Shown one piece after another: positions 50,572 to 58,902 of a stretch of DNA of 64,000 nt. How positions within the stretch are numbered: position 1 is the first letter of the stretch; each line of letters opens with the position of its first letter. The DNA comes from Bradyrhizobium nivariense. Lineage in GTDB: Bacteria > Pseudomonadota > Alphaproteobacteria > Rhizobiales > Xanthobacteraceae. Made by a program: the position numbers and the translations under genes. Below the pieces are notes generated by a model. That model saw only the letters and a program-made list of their open reading frames with translations. It searched no databases and was not told the DNA's origin. The DNA is taken from positions 1 through 64,000 of the forward strand of contig NZ_JARVWW010000023.1 of the NCBI RefSeq assembly GCF_029846715.1, read 5' to 3'.

Positions 50572-50710
50572 CGCATCCTCTCTTGCCGCAACGCGGCTTC
50601 ATACATCGTTAGGAAATGCGGCGAAGGTGTCGCATTTGGCGCTGCATTTTTGCAACGCTCGCGCGGTGCGCGCGTGTACAGTTAGAAAAAATCAACCTTA
50701 AAAATTAGGG

Positions 50711-50725
50711 TTAAGTGGCGCTTAA
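50711..50725 (+). promoter_or_regulatory. Candidate CtrA box upstream of an outer-membrane gene
   Basis: TTAA-GTGGCGC-TTAA matches the CtrA consensus TTAA-N7-TTAA(C). An imperfect dyad AACCTTA/TAGGGTT (50693-50712) overlaps its left edge. It lies 83 bp before the outer-membrane protein start. Cell-cycle regulator CtrA binds such sites in alphaproteobacteria; use here is inference. Confidence 0.45.
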
Positions 50726-50807
50726 ACATTTGGTGCCATCGTCCGGGCCGTGAGTTTCCAGAACGTGGGGCGCCGTATTTGCCTCACCGGCCAAAAGGAC
50801 GAAGCCA

Positions 50808-51641
50808 ATGCGTAGCGTTAAGTCTCTCCTTGCCGCGGGTGCGGCAACCCTGATCTCGTCGATGGCATTCGCCGCCGATATGCCGATCGCGGCGCCCCCT
50901 CCGATGTACGCGCCGCCCGCTCCGCCCGCCGACTTCGGCGGCTGGTATCTGCGCGGTGACGTCGGCATGACCAACCAGAGCGCCAAGCGGATCGACGCCG
51001 CCCTGCCGGCTGGGTACACGAAGTCGACGGAGGGACTGGGCTTCGACTCGTCGCCGCTGTTCGACCTCGGCGTCGGCTATCGCTTCAACAACTGGTTTCG
51101 TGCGGACGTGATCGGCCAGTACCGCGGCAAAGCCAATCTGCACGGCAGCGACAACGTCGTTGGACCTGGCTTCGTCGGCGTCAACAATTACGCCGGCAGC
51201 AAGTCCGAGTGGGTCGTGATGGCCAACGCCTACGTCGACCTCGGCACCTGGTGGTGCATCACTCCGTTCATCGGTGCCGGTGTCGGCGGCTCCTACAACA
51301 AGATCAGCGGCTTCCGCGACGACGGCGTGTCATACAGCCCGTTGCTGAACAACAGCGTCGCCTACTTCGCCGACAACGGGAAGTGGAATTTGGCCTGGGC
51401 AGCTCATGCCGGTCTTGCCTACAAGGTCAATCCCGGGTTCACCGTCGAACTGGCCTACAGCTACATGAACCTCGGCGATGCGGCGCCCGGCAACTTCCGC
51501 TTGTTCGACAACAGCGGCTCTGGCCCGACGTCGATCAAGATCAAGGAGCTCACCTCGCACGACGTCAAGCTCGGCGTGCGCTGGGATCTCAACAGCCCGC
51601 CGGCCTATATTATGCCGCCGCCGCTCGTCACCAAGGGCTGA
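50808..51641 (+). CDS. Omp25-like outer-membrane protein
   Basis: A 277-residue outer-membrane barrel. Signal peptide MRSVKSLLAAGAATLISSMA ends near AFA, mature end ADMPIAAPPPMYAPPAPPAD. Barrel strands include GGWYLRGDVGMTNQ, SPLFDLGVGYRFNNWFRADV, WWCITPFIGAGVGGSYNK and the C-terminal HDVKLGVRWDLNSPPAY. The long Pro-rich N-terminal linker and terminal Pro-rich tail are typical of Bradyrhizobium surface barrels. A clear terminator follows at 51671. Candidate CtrA box upstream. Confidence 0.88.
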   Translation: MRSVKSLLAAGAATLISSMAFAADMPIAAPPPMYAPPAPPADFGGWYLRGDVGMTNQSAKRIDAALPAGYTKSTEGLGFDSSPLFDLGVGYRFNNWFRADVIGQYRGKANLHGSDNVVGPGFVGVNNYAGSKSEWVVMANAYVDLGTWWCITPFIGAGVGGSYNKISGFRDDGVSYSPLLNNSVAYFADNGKWNLAWAAHAGLAYKVNPGFTVELAYSYMNLGDAAPGNFRLFDNSGSGPTSIKIKELTSHDVKLGVRWDLNSPPAYIMPPPLVTKG

Positions 51642-51670
51642 TCGTCAGCCTCATCGGTTAAACTCTCTTA

Positions 51671-51699
51671 ACGGCGCGGGATCATCCCGCGCCGTTTTG
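51671..51699 (+). terminator. Rho-independent terminator after the first outer-membrane gene
   Basis: 11-bp stem ACGGCGCGGGA/TCCCGCGCCGT with a TCA loop, followed by TTTTGCTTTG. It lies 30 bp past the stop codon and isolates this gene from the next one. Confidence 0.85.
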
Positions 51700-51753
51700 C
51701 TTTGAGTATTTTTCATGGCGTGCGGCGGTGAAAGCCTCCGGCGCAACCATTGG

Positions 51754-51764
51754 TTAAGGTTAAC
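51754..51764. promoter_or_regulatory. TTAA-rich motif upstream of the second outer-membrane gene
   Basis: TTAAGGTTAAC within CATTGGTTAAGGTTAACG resembles paired CtrA half-sites (TTAACC on the complementary strand), 46 bp before the start at 51810. It is close to, but not identical with, the full TTAA-N7-TTAA spacing. Confidence 0.35.
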
Positions 51765-51809
51765 GAGTCATGATCACGGGCGAAAGTTCGAGTTCGATGG
51801 AGCGTTGCG

Positions 51810-52697
51810 ATGCGTGGGCTTTGGTTGGCGGCGGCGATGTTGGGGACGGTGTCTGCCGCGCACGCGGCCGACATGCCGGATCTGCCAATCCTGCGCGGCG
51901 GCTTCACCGACGGCCTGTCGAAGACCAGCCACAACTGGGACGGCTTTTACGTCGGCGGCGATGCCGGCTACACCTCCAATGCGACCGATTTTACCCAGAG
52001 CGTGGTCGGCCTGACCAATTTCATCTTTCGCGACAGCGTGCTTCAGCAGCCGACCTCGACGTGGTCGCTCATGAACAAGACCACCACGCAGAGCACCAAT
52101 TTCGGCGCCTTCATCGGCCGCAACTGGCAATGGTACGATGCCGTTCTCGGTCTCGAGGGCACCTACAGCTACTTCAACAACCTCTCCACGCAGACGAGCG
52201 GCTCCAACTCGCTGCTGATCGTCAACCCGCCCGGCGACACTCCGCCTGCAGGCGTCACCGACAATTATGGTGTGACGCTGACCGGCACAGCCGCGGCGAA
52301 GGTCAAGGACATGATCTCGCTCCGCGGTCGCGTGGGTTGGGACGGCGGCGATTTCATGCCTTATGCCTTCATGGGTGCTGCCGTCGGCCGAATGGATGTC
52401 TCGCGCACGGTGACGAGCACCGTGACCCTGCGCCAGGATATTACGACGACGGACGCCTTCGGCAACACAACCACCACGATCGGCGCGACGCACCCCGTTC
52501 CGGCGCAATCCCAGACGCAGACCCAGCACCGGACCAACAACTTCGTTGTCGGCTGGACCGCGGGTCTCGGACTGGAATATTGCCTGTGGCAAGGGCTGTT
52601 CGCGCGCGTTGAATATGAATATGTGAGATTCTCTCCCGTCATGAACACGTCGGTGACGCTGAACAACGCGCGCGTCGGGCTCGGCTACAAGTTCTGA
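51810..52697 (+). CDS. Outer-membrane beta-barrel protein, unknown function
   Basis: A 295-residue protein with signal peptide MRGLWLAAAMLGTVSAAHA and mature ADMPDLPILRG. Barrel features: HNWDGFYVGGDAGYTSNATDF, GAFIGRNWQWYDAVLGLEGTY, GRVGWDGGDFMPYAFMGAAV and a final NNARVGLGYKF. It differs from Omp25-like proteins in a long Ser/Thr-rich loop (TSTVTLRQDITTTDAFGNTT). Probably a surface-exposed porin-like or adhesin barrel. Separated from the preceding outer-membrane gene by a terminator; a GST gene follows 75 bp later. Confidence 0.83.
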   Translation: MRGLWLAAAMLGTVSAAHAADMPDLPILRGGFTDGLSKTSHNWDGFYVGGDAGYTSNATDFTQSVVGLTNFIFRDSVLQQPTSTWSLMNKTTTQSTNFGAFIGRNWQWYDAVLGLEGTYSYFNNLSTQTSGSNSLLIVNPPGDTPPAGVTDNYGVTLTGTAAAKVKDMISLRGRVGWDGGDFMPYAFMGAAVGRMDVSRTVTSTVTLRQDITTTDAFGNTTTTIGATHPVPAQSQTQTQHRTNNFVVGWTAGLGLEYCLWQGLFARVEYEYVRFSPVMNTSVTLNNARVGLGYKF

Positions 52698-52772
52698 CGC
52701 GACCTCGATCCGCCGCGGTTGACAGCTTCCTTCCGTCCTGATGCTCTGTCGCTGGACGCGCGGGGGGCAGCG

Positions 52773-53363
52773 ATGCGGATCTACGGCGATACCAATTCCG
52801 GAAATTGTCTGAAGGTGAAGTGGGTCTGCGACAAGCTCGCGGTGCCATACCGATGGATCGAGATCGACACCCGCAAGGGCGAGACGCGCACGCCGCAATT
52901 CCTCGAGATGAATGCTGCCGGCCAGGTGCCCACCGTCGCCTTCGACGATGGTCGCACGCTGGCGCAGTCCAATGCCATCATCCGCTATCTCGCTCGCGAC
53001 AGTGCGCTCGTTCCGGGCGATGCCTTCACTGCCGCCAAGATGGACGAATGGCTGTTCTGGGAACAATACAGCCACGAGCCGTATATCGCGGTGTGCCGCT
53101 TCCAGCTCGTCTATCTCGGCAAGGATGCCTCCGAGCTCGATCCTGAAAAGGTCAAGCGCGGCTATGCGGCGCTCGACCGCATGGAGCAGCATCTCGCCGG
53201 CAGCCGCTTCCTCGCCGGCGATGTGGTTTCGCTCGCCGACGTCTCGCTGCTCGCCTATACCCGCGTTGCGCATGAAGGCGGCTTCGATCTCGGCCGCTTT
53301 GCTGCCGTCCGCCGCTGGATCGCCGAAGCCGAGGCCTTTCTCGGCCTTCCCAAGGCGCGTTGA
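52773..53363 (+). CDS. Glutathione S-transferase family protein
   Basis: A 196-residue GST. N-terminal domain with GDTNSGNCLKVKWVCDKLAV (Cys-containing start), the cis-Pro region NAAGQVPTVAFDDGRTLAQS, and the C-terminal helical domain ending ADVSLLAYTRVAHEGGF. It may use Cys or Ser near residue 11 for the thiolate. Third GST in the window; substrate unknown. Start at 52773 gives a usual N-terminus. Its stop is part of a 10-bp tandem sequence (TGAGGCGCGC) repeated before the next gene. Confidence 0.88.
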   Translation: MRIYGDTNSGNCLKVKWVCDKLAVPYRWIEIDTRKGETRTPQFLEMNAAGQVPTVAFDDGRTLAQSNAIIRYLARDSALVPGDAFTAAKMDEWLFWEQYSHEPYIAVCRFQLVYLGKDASELDPEKVKRGYAALDRMEQHLAGSRFLAGDVVSLADVSLLAYTRVAHEGGFDLGRFAAVRRWIAEAEAFLGLPKAR

Positions 53364-53398
53364 GGCGCGCTGAGGCGCGCTGAGGCAGGAGTAACGCA

Positions 53399-53863
53399 AT
53401 GAGCGCCGTATCCGTCTCCATTCGTCCCGCGCGCCGCGAGGATGTTGCTGCGATCGTGGCGATGCTCGCCGACGATCGTCTCGGGAGCGCACGCGAGCGC
53501 GTGGAAGATCCGTTGCCTGCGTCCTATTACGAGGCATTCTCGCGGGTCGAGCGCGATCAAAATCTCCAGCTCGTGGTTGCCGAGAGCGAGGGCAGGGTGG
53601 TCGGCTGCCTGCAACTCGCGATCCTGCCTGGTCTGAGTTCGCAAGGCGGTATGCGCGGTCTGCTCGAAGACGTCCGCGTTGCTTCCGATCGCCGTAGCCG
53701 CGGCATCGGCGAGCAATTGGTGCAATGGGCGGTGACGGAAGCGAAAGCGCGCGGCTGCAATCTGGTCGAACTGCTGACGCATGCGAGCCGAACAGATGCG
53801 CAGCGCTTCTACAAGCGGCTCGGATTTGCATCGAGCCACGTCGGCATGACTGTCCGTTTTTGA
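53399..53863 (+). CDS. GNAT N-acetyltransferase
   Basis: A 154-residue GNAT protein. Acetyl-CoA motif RSRGIGEQLVQWAV (about 102-115), preceded by strand GLLEDVRVASD and followed by CNLVELLTHASRTDAQRFYK and GFASSHVGMTVRF. Single domain, typical length. It follows the GST by 35 bp with AGGAG upstream of the ATG and may be cotranscribed with it. Substrate unknown. Confidence 0.88.
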   Translation: MSAVSVSIRPARREDVAAIVAMLADDRLGSARERVEDPLPASYYEAFSRVERDQNLQLVVAESEGRVVGCLQLAILPGLSSQGGMRGLLEDVRVASDRRSRGIGEQLVQWAVTEAKARGCNLVELLTHASRTDAQRFYKRLGFASSHVGMTVRF

Positions 53864-54021
53864 GGCAGCGCGCCGCGAGCGTTGCGCGATCAGCGAAATC
53901 GGATCGCGCGTTGGTTCGTATTAAGAGCTGATAAACTACCCAGCCGTCGTTCACGTGGACCCAGGAACGAACGGTGCTACGCGAGCGTCTGAAACCGGGC
54001 TCGGTCGGTTCGGGGATTTCG

Positions 54022-54228
54022 ATGAAAAGCTATTCGATGATCAAGGTCGGCAACGACTACGTTGTGCAGGCCAATGACAAATGCATCTTGAAAGTCGGCA
54101 GCCGCCGCCGTGCCGCGCAATTGATCAGCGATGCCACGGACTTGCTGAACGCGCTTGCCGTGGTCGAAGCCCCTGATATCGCACCGGAGGCGCCATCACT
54201 CGCGCGTGAGGCCCCGGAACTTCCTTGA
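54022..54228 (+). CDS. Small conserved hypothetical protein
   Basis: A 68-residue protein: MKSYSMIKVGNDYVVQANDK starts a compact beta domain (KCILKVGSRRRAAQLISDAT) and ends in a Pro/Glu-rich tail. No named family is recognised. ATG at 54022 follows CGGGGATTTCG; a longer frame from 53974 is less likely. Its stop codon overlaps the -35 of the candidate serC promoter (54225-54230). Confidence 0.65.
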   Translation: MKSYSMIKVGNDYVVQANDKCILKVGSRRRAAQLISDATDLLNALAVVEAPDIAPEAPSLAREAPELP

Positions 54229-54253
54229 CGACTCTTCCCGTTTCCCGTATCAG
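54225..54253 (+). promoter_or_regulatory. Candidate promoter of serC
   Basis: -35 TTGACG (54225-54230), 17-bp spacer, -10-like TATCAG (54248-54253). Transcription would begin near 54259-54261, just at the start of the structured leader. The -35 overlaps the stop codon of the preceding gene. Confidence 0.45.
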
Positions 54254-54258
54254 CCGCG

Positions 54259-54304
54259 GCGGGACACCTCCCCCCAACGGGAGGCTTACTATCTGGAAGG
54301 GTAG
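54259..54304 (+). ncRNA. serC leader RNA motif candidate (cis-regulatory)
   Basis: Two hairpins in the 50 nt before serC: CCTCCC/GGGAGG with a CCCAAC loop (54267-54284) and CTATC/GGTAG with a TGGAAG loop (54289-54304). The second hairpin holds the likely ribosome-binding site GGAAGG in its loop, 3-4 nt before the ATG at 54308, so folding could tune translation. A serC RNA motif has been described upstream of serC in Alphaproteobacteria (established knowledge); this placement and shape fit, but identity is not proven here. Confidence 0.55.
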
Positions 54305-54307
54305 ATT

Positions 54308-55480
54308 ATGATTGTAGCGAAGCCCGTTTCGCGGCCCAACGTGCCGCATTTCTCCTCCGGTCCCTGCGCCAAGCGCCCCGGCTGGAACGCCCAAAATCTC
54401 AAGGACGCAGCGCTCGGCCGTTCGCATCGCGCGAAGGTCGGCAAGACCAAGCTCAAGCTCGCGATCGATTTGACGCGCGAAGTGCTTGAAGTGCCCGCCG
54501 ATTATCGCATCGGCATCGTGCCGGCGTCCGATACCGGCGCGGTCGAAATGGCGTTGTGGTCGCTGCTCGGGGCAAAGCCCGTCACCACGCTCGCCTGGGA
54601 ATCCTTCGGCGAGGGCTGGGTCAGCGACATCGTCAAGGAATTGAAGCTCAAGGACGTCACCAAGCTCAACGCGGCTTACGGTGAAATCCCCGACCTCTCC
54701 AAGGTCGATCAGAACAGCGACGTCGTCTTCACCTGGAACGGCACCACCTCCGGCGTGCGCGTCCCGAATGCCGACTGGATCAGCGCGACCCGCGAAGGCC
54801 TGACCATCTGCGACGCCACCTCGGCCGCGTTCGCGCAAGCCCTCGACTGGACCAAGCTCGACGTCGTCACCTTCTCCTGGCAGAAGGCGCTCGGCGGCGA
54901 GGCCGCGCACGGCATGCTGGTCCTGTCGCCCCGCGCTGTCGAACGGCTCGAGACCTACAAGCCGGCCTGGCCGTTGCCGAAGATTTTCCGCATGACCAAG
55001 GGCGGCAAGATCAACGAAGGCATCTTCGTCGGCGAGACCATCAACACGCCGTCGATGCTCTGCGTCGAGGATTATCTCGACGCGCTGAACTGGGCCAAGT
55101 CGATCGGCGGCCTGAAGGCGCTGATCGCGCGCGCCGACGCCAACACCAAGGTGCTTGCCGACTGGAAGGCGAAGACGCCCTGGATCGACTTCCTCGCCAA
55201 GGACGCCGCGATCCGCTCCAACACCTCGGTGTGCCTGAAGTTCACCGATCCCGCGCTCACCTCGCTCTCCGAGGACGCGCAGGCCGAGTTCAGCAAGAAG
55301 CTGGTCGCGCTGGTCGAGAAGGAAGGCGCCGGCTACGACTTCGCCTATTACCGCGACGCGCCCGCAGGCCTGCGCATCTGGTGCGGCGCGACCGTCGAGG
55401 CCAGGGATGTCGAGCTGCTGACCCAGTGGATCGACTGGGCCTTCGCCGAGACCAAGGCCGCGCTCGCCAAGGCGGCGTAA
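54308..55480 (+). CDS. serC: Phosphoserine aminotransferase
   Basis: PLP enzyme making phosphoserine from 3-phosphohydroxypyruvate, and part of pyridoxine synthesis. 390 residues, the long rhizobial/methanosarcina-type SerC. Visible: N-terminal RPNVPHFSSGPCAKRPGW, the TSGVRVPNADWI segment and the Schiff-base Lys193 in FSWQKALGGEAAHG. It precedes serA, the step before it in serine synthesis, with palindromic element copy 11 between the two genes. A structured leader lies upstream. Confidence 0.95.
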   Translation: MIVAKPVSRPNVPHFSSGPCAKRPGWNAQNLKDAALGRSHRAKVGKTKLKLAIDLTREVLEVPADYRIGIVPASDTGAVEMALWSLLGAKPVTTLAWESFGEGWVSDIVKELKLKDVTKLNAAYGEIPDLSKVDQNSDVVFTWNGTTSGVRVPNADWISATREGLTICDATSAAFAQALDWTKLDVVTFSWQKALGGEAAHGMLVLSPRAVERLETYKPAWPLPKIFRMTKGGKINEGIFVGETINTPSMLCVEDYLDALNWAKSIGGLKALIARADANTKVLADWKAKTPWIDFLAKDAAIRSNTSVCLKFTDPALTSLSEDAQAEFSKKLVALVEKEGAGYDFAYYRDAPAGLRIWCGATVEARDVELLTQWIDWAFAETKAALAKAA

Positions 55481-55491
55481 GTTTTCTTTCT

Positions 55492-55620
55492 TAACCTCTC
55501 CCCGTTCTTACGGGGAGAGGTCGGATTGCGCAGCAATCCGGGTGAGGGGCTCTCTCCGCTACCTTCGCCCGTGGCTGCCCCTCACCCCGACCCTCTCCCC
55601 GTAAGAACGGGGAGAGGGAG
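55492..55620 (+). repeat. Composite palindromic element, copy 11, inside serC-serA
   Basis: Left module AACCTCTCCCCGTTCTTACGG with GGATTGCGCAGCAATCC hairpin, ending GGGTGAGGGG; short loop; right module CCCCTCACCCCGACCCTCTC with GTAAGAACGGGGAGAGGGAG. It starts 12 bp after serC and ends 70 bp before serA, so a serC-serA transcript must cross it. Confidence 0.85.
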
Positions 55621-55689
55621 AAGTGACCAGAGACTTCACCACATCAGCCCAGTGGCCCGCCCTTGTTGCGGGGCGAAGGAAACATCCCC

Positions 55690-57279
55690 ATGACCAAGCC
55701 CAAAGTTCTCATTTCCGACGCGCTCTCTCCCGCCGCCGTTCAGATCTTCAAGGACCGCGGCGTCGAGGTCGACTTCCAGCCCAACCTCGGCAAGGACAAG
55801 GACAAGCTCGCCGAGATCATCGGCAATTACGACGGCCTTGCGATTCGCTCGGCGACCAAGGCGACCGCGAAGATCCTCGAGAAGGCGACCAACCTCAAGG
55901 TGATCGGCCGCGCCGGCATCGGCGTTGACAATGTCGAGATTCCCGCCGCCACGGCCAAGGGCATCATCGTGATGAACACGCCGTTCGGCAATTCAATCAC
56001 GACCGCCGAGCACGCCATCACCCTGATGCTGGCGCTGGCACGCGAGATTCCGCAGGCGGACGCTTCGACCCAGGCCGGCAAGTGGGAGAAGAACCGCTTC
56101 ATGGGCGTCGAGATCACCGGCAAGGTGCTCGGCGTCGTCGGCTGCGGCAACATCGGCTCGATCGTCGCCGACCGCGCGCTCGGCTTGCGCATGAAGGTCG
56201 TCGCGTTCGATCCGTTCCTGTCGCCGGAGCGCGCCAAGGACATCGGCGTCGAGAAAGTCGAGCTCGATGACCTCTTGAAGCGTGCTGACTTCATCACGCT
56301 GCACACCCCGCTCACCGAGAAGACCAGGAACATCATCGACGCAGCCGCGATCGCCAAGATGAAGAAGGGCGTGCGCCTGATCAACTGCGCCCGCGGCGGC
56401 CTGGTCGACGAGCAGGCAGTGGTCGACGCTTTGAACTCCAAGCACATCGCGGGCGCCGCCTTCGACGTCTTCGTCGAGGAGCCCGCCAATGCGAACGTGC
56501 TGTTCGGCCATCCCAACGTGATCTGCACGCCGCATCTCGGCGCCTCCACCACCGAAGCGCAGGAGAACGTCGCGCTCCAGGTCGCCGAGCAGATGTCGGA
56601 CTATCTGCTGACCGGGGCGATCTCGAACGCCGTCAACTTCCCCTCGATCACCGCGGAAGAGGCGCCGAAGCTGAAGCCGTTCATCGCGCTCGCCGAGAAG
56701 CTCGGCTCGTTTGCCGGCCAGCTCACCGAGACCGGCATCCTCAAGGTCGAGATCACCTATGAAGGCCACGTCGCCGAGATGAAGATCAAGGCGATCACCT
56801 CTGCGGTCTTGTCGGGCCTGCTGCGGCCGATGCTGGGCGAGGTCAACGTCGTGTCCGCGCCCGTCGTCGCCAAGGAGCGCGGCATGGTGGTCGACGAGAT
56901 CGTGCGCGCCGCCCAGAGCGACTATGAGAGCCTGATCACCGTGACGGTCGCGACCGAACGCCAGGAGCGCTCGGTCTCCGGCACCGTCTATCACGACGGC
57001 AAGCCGCGCCTCGTCGACATCAAGGGCATTCGCGTCGACGCCGAGTTCGGCAAGTCGATGATCTACGTCACCAACGAGGACAAGCCGGGCTTCATCGGCA
57101 AGTTCGCAGGGCTTCTCGGCGACGCCAAGATCAACATCGCGACCTTCCATCTCGGCCGTGTCGAGCAGGGCGGCGATGCCATCGCACTGGTCGAAGTCGA
57201 CGGCGCGGTTCCGGCCGACCTGCTCGCCAAGGTGCAGGCCCTGCCGCAGGTCAAGCAGGTCAAGGCGCTGACGTTCTGA
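55690..57279 (+). CDS. serA: D-3-phosphoglycerate dehydrogenase
   Basis: First enzyme of serine synthesis. 529 residues: substrate and NAD domains (1-300), an intervening ASB domain and a C-terminal ACT domain (about 455-529) for serine feedback. Visible: GRAGIGVDNVEI, NAD motif VVGCGNIGSIVA, catalytic Arg235 in LINCARGGLVDE, then EEPA and PHLGAST. ATG at 55690 (MTKPKVLIS); a longer frame from 55663 was rejected. A terminator follows at 57308. Confidence 0.95.
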   Translation: MTKPKVLISDALSPAAVQIFKDRGVEVDFQPNLGKDKDKLAEIIGNYDGLAIRSATKATAKILEKATNLKVIGRAGIGVDNVEIPAATAKGIIVMNTPFGNSITTAEHAITLMLALAREIPQADASTQAGKWEKNRFMGVEITGKVLGVVGCGNIGSIVADRALGLRMKVVAFDPFLSPERAKDIGVEKVELDDLLKRADFITLHTPLTEKTRNIIDAAAIAKMKKGVRLINCARGGLVDEQAVVDALNSKHIAGAAFDVFVEEPANANVLFGHPNVICTPHLGASTTEAQENVALQVAEQMSDYLLTGAISNAVNFPSITAEEAPKLKPFIALAEKLGSFAGQLTETGILKVEITYEGHVAEMKIKAITSAVLSGLLRPMLGEVNVVSAPVVAKERGMVVDEIVRAAQSDYESLITVTVATERQERSVSGTVYHDGKPRLVDIKGIRVDAEFGKSMIYVTNEDKPGFIGKFAGLLGDAKINIATFHLGRVEQGGDAIALVEVDGAVPADLLAKVQALPQVKQVKALTF

Positions 57280-57307
57280 CACGCCGACATATTCCGACCA
57301 GCGGAAC

Positions 57308-57340
57308 AACGCCGCCCTCTCGCGAGGGCGGCGTTTTGTT
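57308..57340 (+). terminator. Rho-independent terminator of serA
   Basis: 12-bp stem AACGCCGCCCTC/GAGGGCGGCGTT with a TCGC loop, followed by TTGTTTG. It lies 29 bp past the stop codon. Confidence 0.85.
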
Positions 57341-57453
57341 TGCCCCCGCGCGGCGCCATATTTTCCCCGCCGCCTGCAAACTTTGTGTACCAATGGCGCC
57401 GAGAATACCTCGACCGACGCTCCGTTCAAAATCGTTCGAAAAGGGAGAAAACA

Positions 57454-58626
57454 ATGCGTGAAGCCGTCATCGTTTCCTATGCGCGCACGGGCCTCGCAAA
57501 ATCCGGCCGCGGCGGGTTCAACATCACGCCGCCGATGTCGCTCGCGGCCCACGCCATCCACCACGCGGTCGACCGCGCCGGCGTCGAGAAGGACTATGTC
57601 GAGGATTGCTATCTCGGCAATTGCGCCCATGGCGCGCCGAACATCGGCCGCCAGGCCGCGCTGCTCGCCGGCCTGCCGACGACCACCGCCGGCGTCTCGG
57701 TGAACCGCTTCTGCTCCTCGGGCCTGCAGACCATCGCGATGGCCGCCAACTCGATCCGCTCCGACGGCGCCGATTGCATTGTCGCCGGCGGCGTCGAGAG
57801 CATCTCGATCCCGGGCGGCGGCTCGCCGAAGGAATCGATCGACCCGGAACTGCTCAAGGTCGCCCCAGATATCTTCATGGCGATGATCGACACCGCCGAC
57901 ATCGTCGCCGAGCGCTACAAGCTCAGCCGCGAATACCAGGACGAGTTCTCGCTGGAATCGCAGCGCCGCATGGCGGCGTCGCAGCAGGCGGGCAAGTACA
58001 AGGACGAGATCGTCCCGATGAAGACGAAGATGAAGGTCGTCGACAAGCAGACCAAAGCGGAATCGATCGTCGATTACGTCGTCGATCGCGACGAGTGCAA
58101 TCGCCCCGAGACCACGCTGGAAGGCCTCGCCAAGCTCGAGCCGGTGAAGGGCCCCGGCAAGTCCGTCACCGCGGGCAATGCCAGCCAGCTCTCCGACGGC
58201 GCTGCTGCCGTGGTCCTGATGGAAGCCAAGGACGCCGAGAAGCGCGGCCTGAAGCCGCTCGGCCGCTTTGTCGCCTGGGCGACCGCCGGCTGCGAGCCCG
58301 ACGAGATGGGCATCGGCCCGGTTTTCGCGATCCCGAAGCTGCTCAAGCGCACCGGCCTGAAGATCGACGACATCGATCTCTGGGAGCTCAACGAGGCCTT
58401 CGCCAGCCAGTGCCTCTACTCGCGCGACAAGCTCGGCATCGATCCAGCCAAGTACAACGTCAACGGCGGCTCGATCGCGATCGGCCATCCCTTCGGCATG
58501 ACCGGCGCGCGTCTCACCGGCCACCTGCTCCAGGAAGGCGCCCGCCGCAAGGCCAAGTGGGGCGTCGTGACGATGTGCATCGGCGGCGGCCAGGGCGGCG
58601 CCGGCTTGTTCGAGATCTACAGCTGA
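57454..58626 (+). CDS. Acetyl-CoA acyltransferase (thiolase)
   Basis: A 390-residue thiolase II-like enzyme. Catalytic Cys87 in NRFCSSGLQTI, His in GHPFGMTGAR and the second Cys in MCIGGGQGGAGLF are visible. Normal length. It could degrade (beta-oxidation) or build acetoacetyl-CoA; no fadB or phaB gene adjoins, so the direction is open. ATG at 57454 (MREAVIVSYARTGLA) follows AAAGGGAGAAAACA. A terminator follows at 58647, indicating a single-gene unit. Confidence 0.93.
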   Translation: MREAVIVSYARTGLAKSGRGGFNITPPMSLAAHAIHHAVDRAGVEKDYVEDCYLGNCAHGAPNIGRQAALLAGLPTTTAGVSVNRFCSSGLQTIAMAANSIRSDGADCIVAGGVESISIPGGGSPKESIDPELLKVAPDIFMAMIDTADIVAERYKLSREYQDEFSLESQRRMAASQQAGKYKDEIVPMKTKMKVVDKQTKAESIVDYVVDRDECNRPETTLEGLAKLEPVKGPGKSVTAGNASQLSDGAAAVVLMEAKDAEKRGLKPLGRFVAWATAGCEPDEMGIGPVFAIPKLLKRTGLKIDDIDLWELNEAFASQCLYSRDKLGIDPAKYNVNGGSIAIGHPFGMTGARLTGHLLQEGARRKAKWGVVTMCIGGGQGGAGLFEIYS

Positions 58627-58646
58627 GATCGAGCGACATGAATGCG

Positions 58647-58680
58647 AAAGGCACGGCGCCGCAAGCGCCGTGCCTTTTTC
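58647..58680 (+). terminator. Rho-independent terminator of the thiolase gene
   Basis: 13-bp stem AAAGGCACGGCGC/GCGCCGTGCCTTT with a short CGCAA loop, followed by TTC. It lies 20 bp past the stop codon. Confidence 0.85.
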
Positions 58681-58902
58681 ATTGCGCGTCGATTGTCACG
58701 AAACTATATTGCTTGTGTCGGAAAAGGCAGACTTGGTCTGGTAAGCCCAAGTCCTTTCGGTAACGAAAGCTCTGGTCTTTGGCCTTGTGCACGAGATCCC
58801 CACGACGAACATCGGACGCCGCCCAGGCGCCCCATCGTTCGTCCGTGTGATTCTCGAAGCTTTGGGAACGCTCCGGTCGAACATCGACCACAGGAGCGTC
58901 TC

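Noticed and set aside
51774..53954. 726-codon minus-strand frame opposite the outer-membrane, GST and GNAT genes
   Set aside because: Crosses three good genes and the spacers between them; no signature of its own.
55993..58524. 843-codon minus-strand frame opposite serA and the thiolase
   Set aside because: Runs through a clear terminator and two enzyme genes with catalytic motifs on the other strand.
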